Assembly (NCBI GenBank): GCA_013389125.1
Contig: JACADX010000457.1
Location: 1-7,611 of the forward strand
From: Parvularculaceae bacterium
Lineage (GTDB): Bacteria > Pseudomonadota > Alphaproteobacteria > Caulobacterales > Parvularculaceae
Length of the DNA: 7,611 nt
Direction of reading: 5' to 3'
Part shown: piece after piece, positions 5,309 to 7,611 of the stretch
How the letters are laid out: every line of letters begins with the position of its first letter
Numbering within the stretch: position 1 is the stretch's first letter
Notes under the pieces: model-generated
What the model was told of the DNA's origin: nothing
The model's input: only the letters and a program-made list of their open reading frames with translations
The model's database searches: none
Position numbers and translations under genes: made by a program

Positions 5309-7611
5309 GTGACGAGCGCTCTCGAGACGACCGTCGTGAAAAATAGTCCGTGGCCGGACCGCCACGGAGCGCCGCTCCTCTTTGTCATCGTCGGCGAAGA
5401 TGACGCCGAGCGCCGGCTCCTGCGCGAATGGATCGCCGCGACGAAGCCTGCGGGCGCGGGCGACGCCGCGATCGCCGAAGCGATCCTCGACGATGAGGAT
5501 GCGATCGCGCAAAAGGGTCTCGACGGCGTCGAAGCGAGAGAAGACGATCTTGTCGTCGCGCCGGTCGGCGTGCGCTGGATCCCGGAAGCGCCGCGCGGCG
5601 CGAGAGCGAAGCTCAAGGAGATTCTCGCAATCGCTGTCGGCGCCCCGAAAGACCCGGCGCGCAAGGAAAAGCTCTTCCGCGAGAAGCCCGAACGCTGGGC
5701 GAAAATCGCCGGCGAGCCCGCGAGCCTTGCCGCGCTCAAGAAGCGCTTCCGCCGCCACAGCGAGGATCAGGGCGGCGCCGCCTTCGCGCGCTTCATCGCG
5801 GCGCAGGCGGCCTTGACCGTCGACCGCGAATATCGCCGCCTCCTCGGCGTCGACATCAAGCTGCCGCGTTTCGCCGTGCCGACAATCATGGCGGACCGCG
5901 ATTTTCGCCGCGATCTCGAAGCCGTCGCGCAATTGACGGGGCGGCCTTTCGCGGATGTGGAGGCGGACGCCCGGAAATGCCTCAAGGAGATCGCGCCGGC
6001 GCCGACGCCGTTTTTCGTCGCCGTCATGGGCTGGATCACGCGCTCGGCCTGCTCGATGGGCTATTCGCCGAAGATCGTCGTCAACGAGGCGCGCGCGAAA
6101 GAAATAAGCGATCTCGTAAGAAGATCGCCGACCGCCTTCCTCTTCACGCACAAATCGCATGTCGACGGCATGGCGATGATCAATTTCGCGCATGAGCGCC
6201 GTCTGCCGCTCTTGCATCCGATCGGCGGCGACAATATGGCGTTCGCCGGCGTCGGCGCAATCGCGAAGAAGAGCGGCACGATTTTCATCCGGCGCTCTTT
6301 CCAGGACGATCCGGTCTACAAGACGGCGCTCCGGCACTATCTCGCCTACGCGCTCGAAAAGCGCTTTCCCGTCGCGTGGTCGCTTGAAGGCACGCGGTCA
6401 AGGATCGGCAAGCTGATGCCGCCGCGCTACGGCATCCTTAAATACGTGCTCGAAGCGGCGCGCCGGAACGGCCTTGACGACCTGAAGATCGTGCCGGTCT
6501 CGATCTATTACGATCTTATCCCTGAAATCGATTCCTACGCCACGGAACAGGCGGGCGCCGACAAGCGGAAGGAAAGCCTCGCCTGGTTCATTGGCTTTGT
6601 CGCCGGCATGCGAAAGCCCCTCGGCCGCATCTTCATGGATTTCGGCGCGCCGATAACCGCGGGCGCCGGCCCCGCGGACGGCGAGGCGTTCGCGGCCGAC
6701 CTACATCGCATCGCCTTCGACGCCGCCGTCAACGTCAATGCGGTGACGCCGCTGACGGCGTCGGGCGTCATTTCCTTCATCATCATCAGCGCCGCCCCGC
6801 AGGCGCTGACCCGCTCCGAAATCGTCGCCGATCTCATAGCGCTCAAAGAGTGGGCGAAGGCCCGCGCTATTCCGATGACGGAGGATTTCGACGACGCGGA
6901 GCGCGCGAATCTGCGGCTCGTCGCGCAGTCGCTGACCGATGTCGGCGTCCTCAAGCGCCATGACGAAGGCCTCGAGCCGATCTATTCGATCGCTTCCGGC
7001 CAGCAGTTCTCGGCGAGCTATTATCGAAATACGGTCGTCCACTTCTTCGTCAACAACGCGATCATCGAGCTTGCGCTGGCGTACGCGATGACCGCCGAGC
7101 CTGGACGCGCGGCGGAGGCGTTCTGGAACGAGGTCCTGGATCTCCGCGATCTTTTCAAGTTCGAGTTCTTCTATCCGGCGAGAGCGCAGTTCGAGGCCGA
7201 GATAAGAGCGGAGCTTGGGCGCCAGAACCCGAACTTCGAAGCGATGCTGAAAGCCGGCGGGGACTCCGTCGAGCGGCTGCTTGAAGGCTTGTCGCCGCTG
7301 TTCGCCCACGGCGCCTTGAAGCCCTATGTAGAAGCCTATAGCGTCGTCGCCGACGCCATTTTGCGCCTCAAGCCCGGCGAAGCCGCGTCCGAGAAGGAAA
7401 TCGTCGCCTCCTGCTTGAAGCTGGGGAGGGAGGCCGTCCTTCGCCGCCGAATTTCCGGCGAGGAGTCGATTGCGAAATTCCTGTTCGCCAACGGTTACAA
7501 GGCCGCGGCGGCGCGCGGCGTCGTCGACGCCGATGCGCGCGAACTTTCCGGACGGCGCGTCGCTTTCGCGCGCGACATGAAGGACGTGCAGCGGCGCCTG
7601 CGGCTAATTGA
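5309..7611 (+). CDS. plsB: Glycerol-3-phosphate 1-O-acyltransferase PlsB (3' end outside window)
   Basis: PlsB transfers a fatty acyl group from acyl-CoA or acyl-ACP to position 1 of glycerol-3-phosphate at the inner membrane. The frame runs without a stop from the GTG at 5309 to the window edge: 767 full codons plus two bases. The acyltransferase motifs are in order: motif I HKSHVD (His281, Asp286; HX4D), motif II IFIRR (325-329), motif III EGTRSRIGK (360-368) with Glu360, and motif IV IVPVSIYYD around Pro396. The N-terminal region (1-240) has no recognised catalytic motif, and the C-terminal half is the long PlsB extension. Segments such as FYRN/SYYRNTVVHFF, LRDLFKFEFFY and GRRVAFARDMK resemble, from memory, mycobacterial PlsB2, whose end lies only a few tens of residues further. 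The gene therefore appears truncated by the window and not by mutation. It is third in the probable HAD-plsC/gpsA/plsB operon. Confidence 0.95.
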   Translation, partial: MTSALETTVVKNSPWPDRHGAPLLFVIVGEDDAERRLLREWIAATKPAGAGDAAIAEAILDDEDAIAQKGLDGVEAREDDLVVAPVGVRWIPEAPRGARAKLKEILAIAVGAPKDPARKEKLFREKPERWAKIAGEPASLAALKKRFRRHSEDQGGAAFARFIAAQAALTVDREYRRLLGVDIKLPRFAVPTIMADRDFRRDLEAVAQLTGRPFADVEADARKCLKEIAPAPTPFFVAVMGWITRSACSMGYSPKIVVNEARAKEISDLVRRSPTAFLFTHKSHVDGMAMINFAHERRLPLLHPIGGDNMAFAGVGAIAKKSGTIFIRRSFQDDPVYKTALRHYLAYALEKRFPVAWSLEGTRSRIGKLMPPRYGILKYVLEAARRNGLDDLKIVPVSIYYDLIPEIDSYATEQAGADKRKESLAWFIGFVAGMRKPLGRIFMDFGAPITAGAGPADGEAFAADLHRIAFDAAVNVNAVTPLTASGVISFIIISAAPQALTRSEIVADLIALKEWAKARAIPMTEDFDDAERANLRLVAQSLTDVGVLKRHDEGLEPIYSIASGQQFSASYYRNTVVHFFVNNAIIELALAYAMTAEPGRAAEAFWNEVLDLRDLFKFEFFYPARAQFEAEIRAELGRQNPNFEAMLKAGGDSVERLLEGLSPLFAHGALKPYVEAYSVVADAILRLKPGEAASEKEIVASCLKLGREAVLRRRISGEESIAKFLFANGYKAAAARGVVDADARELSGRRVAFARDMKDVQRRLRLI

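Noticed and set aside
3587..6337. A 916-codon open frame on the minus strand running opposite HAD-plsC, gpsA and plsB
   Set aside because: It spans three well-identified genes on the other strand, is dominated by Arg, Asp and Ala, and has no recognisable domain. Such frames arise from strong G+C codon bias opposite real genes.
6701..7309. A 202-codon minus-strand frame opposite plsB
   Set aside because: It is antisense to the clear PlsB C-terminal region, has no motif and no plausible ribosome binding site.

Overview
The window is high-GC bacterial chromosome, most likely from an alphaproteobacterium. The main pointer is the spacer at 1687-1791, which resembles a CTAGAGC-bounded intergenic repeat that I recall as common in alphaproteobacteria; genus cannot be fixed from the sequence. 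Nearly all of the window is coding, and no tRNA, rRNA, CRISPR array, transposase or prophage gene is visible.

Layout: 1-115 is a leader with a strong hairpin, possibly overlapping the 3' end of an unidentified upstream gene. 116-1690 (+) is prfC, peptide chain release factor 3. 1687-1791 is a two-hairpin repeat whose inverted ends supply the stop codons of both converging genes. 1788-2657 (-) is a monoacylglycerol-lipase/lysophospholipase-like alpha/beta hydrolase. 2658-2776 is a divergent control region with an A+T-rich core. 2777-4282 (+) is a HAD phosphatase fused to a PlsC acyltransferase. 4292-5293 (+) is gpsA. 5309 to the window end (+) is plsB, cut off by the window edge probably a few tens of residues before its C-terminus.

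The three rightward genes form a tightly spaced probable operon (gaps of 9 and 15 bases). Together they cover the start of glycerophospholipid synthesis: GpsA reduces dihydroxyacetone phosphate to sn-glycerol-3-phosphate, PlsB acylates position 1, and the PlsC domain acylates position 2 to give phosphatidate. All three proteins look, from memory, closer to the mycobacterial/actinobacterial versions (PlsB2, HAD-PlsC and GpdA1 types) than to the E. coli ones. This is the most interesting feature of the window. It is a compact arrangement of known enzymes, with an unexplained HAD domain, and not a wholly new system. The divergent hydrolase may serve lipid turnover, but that link rests only on position.
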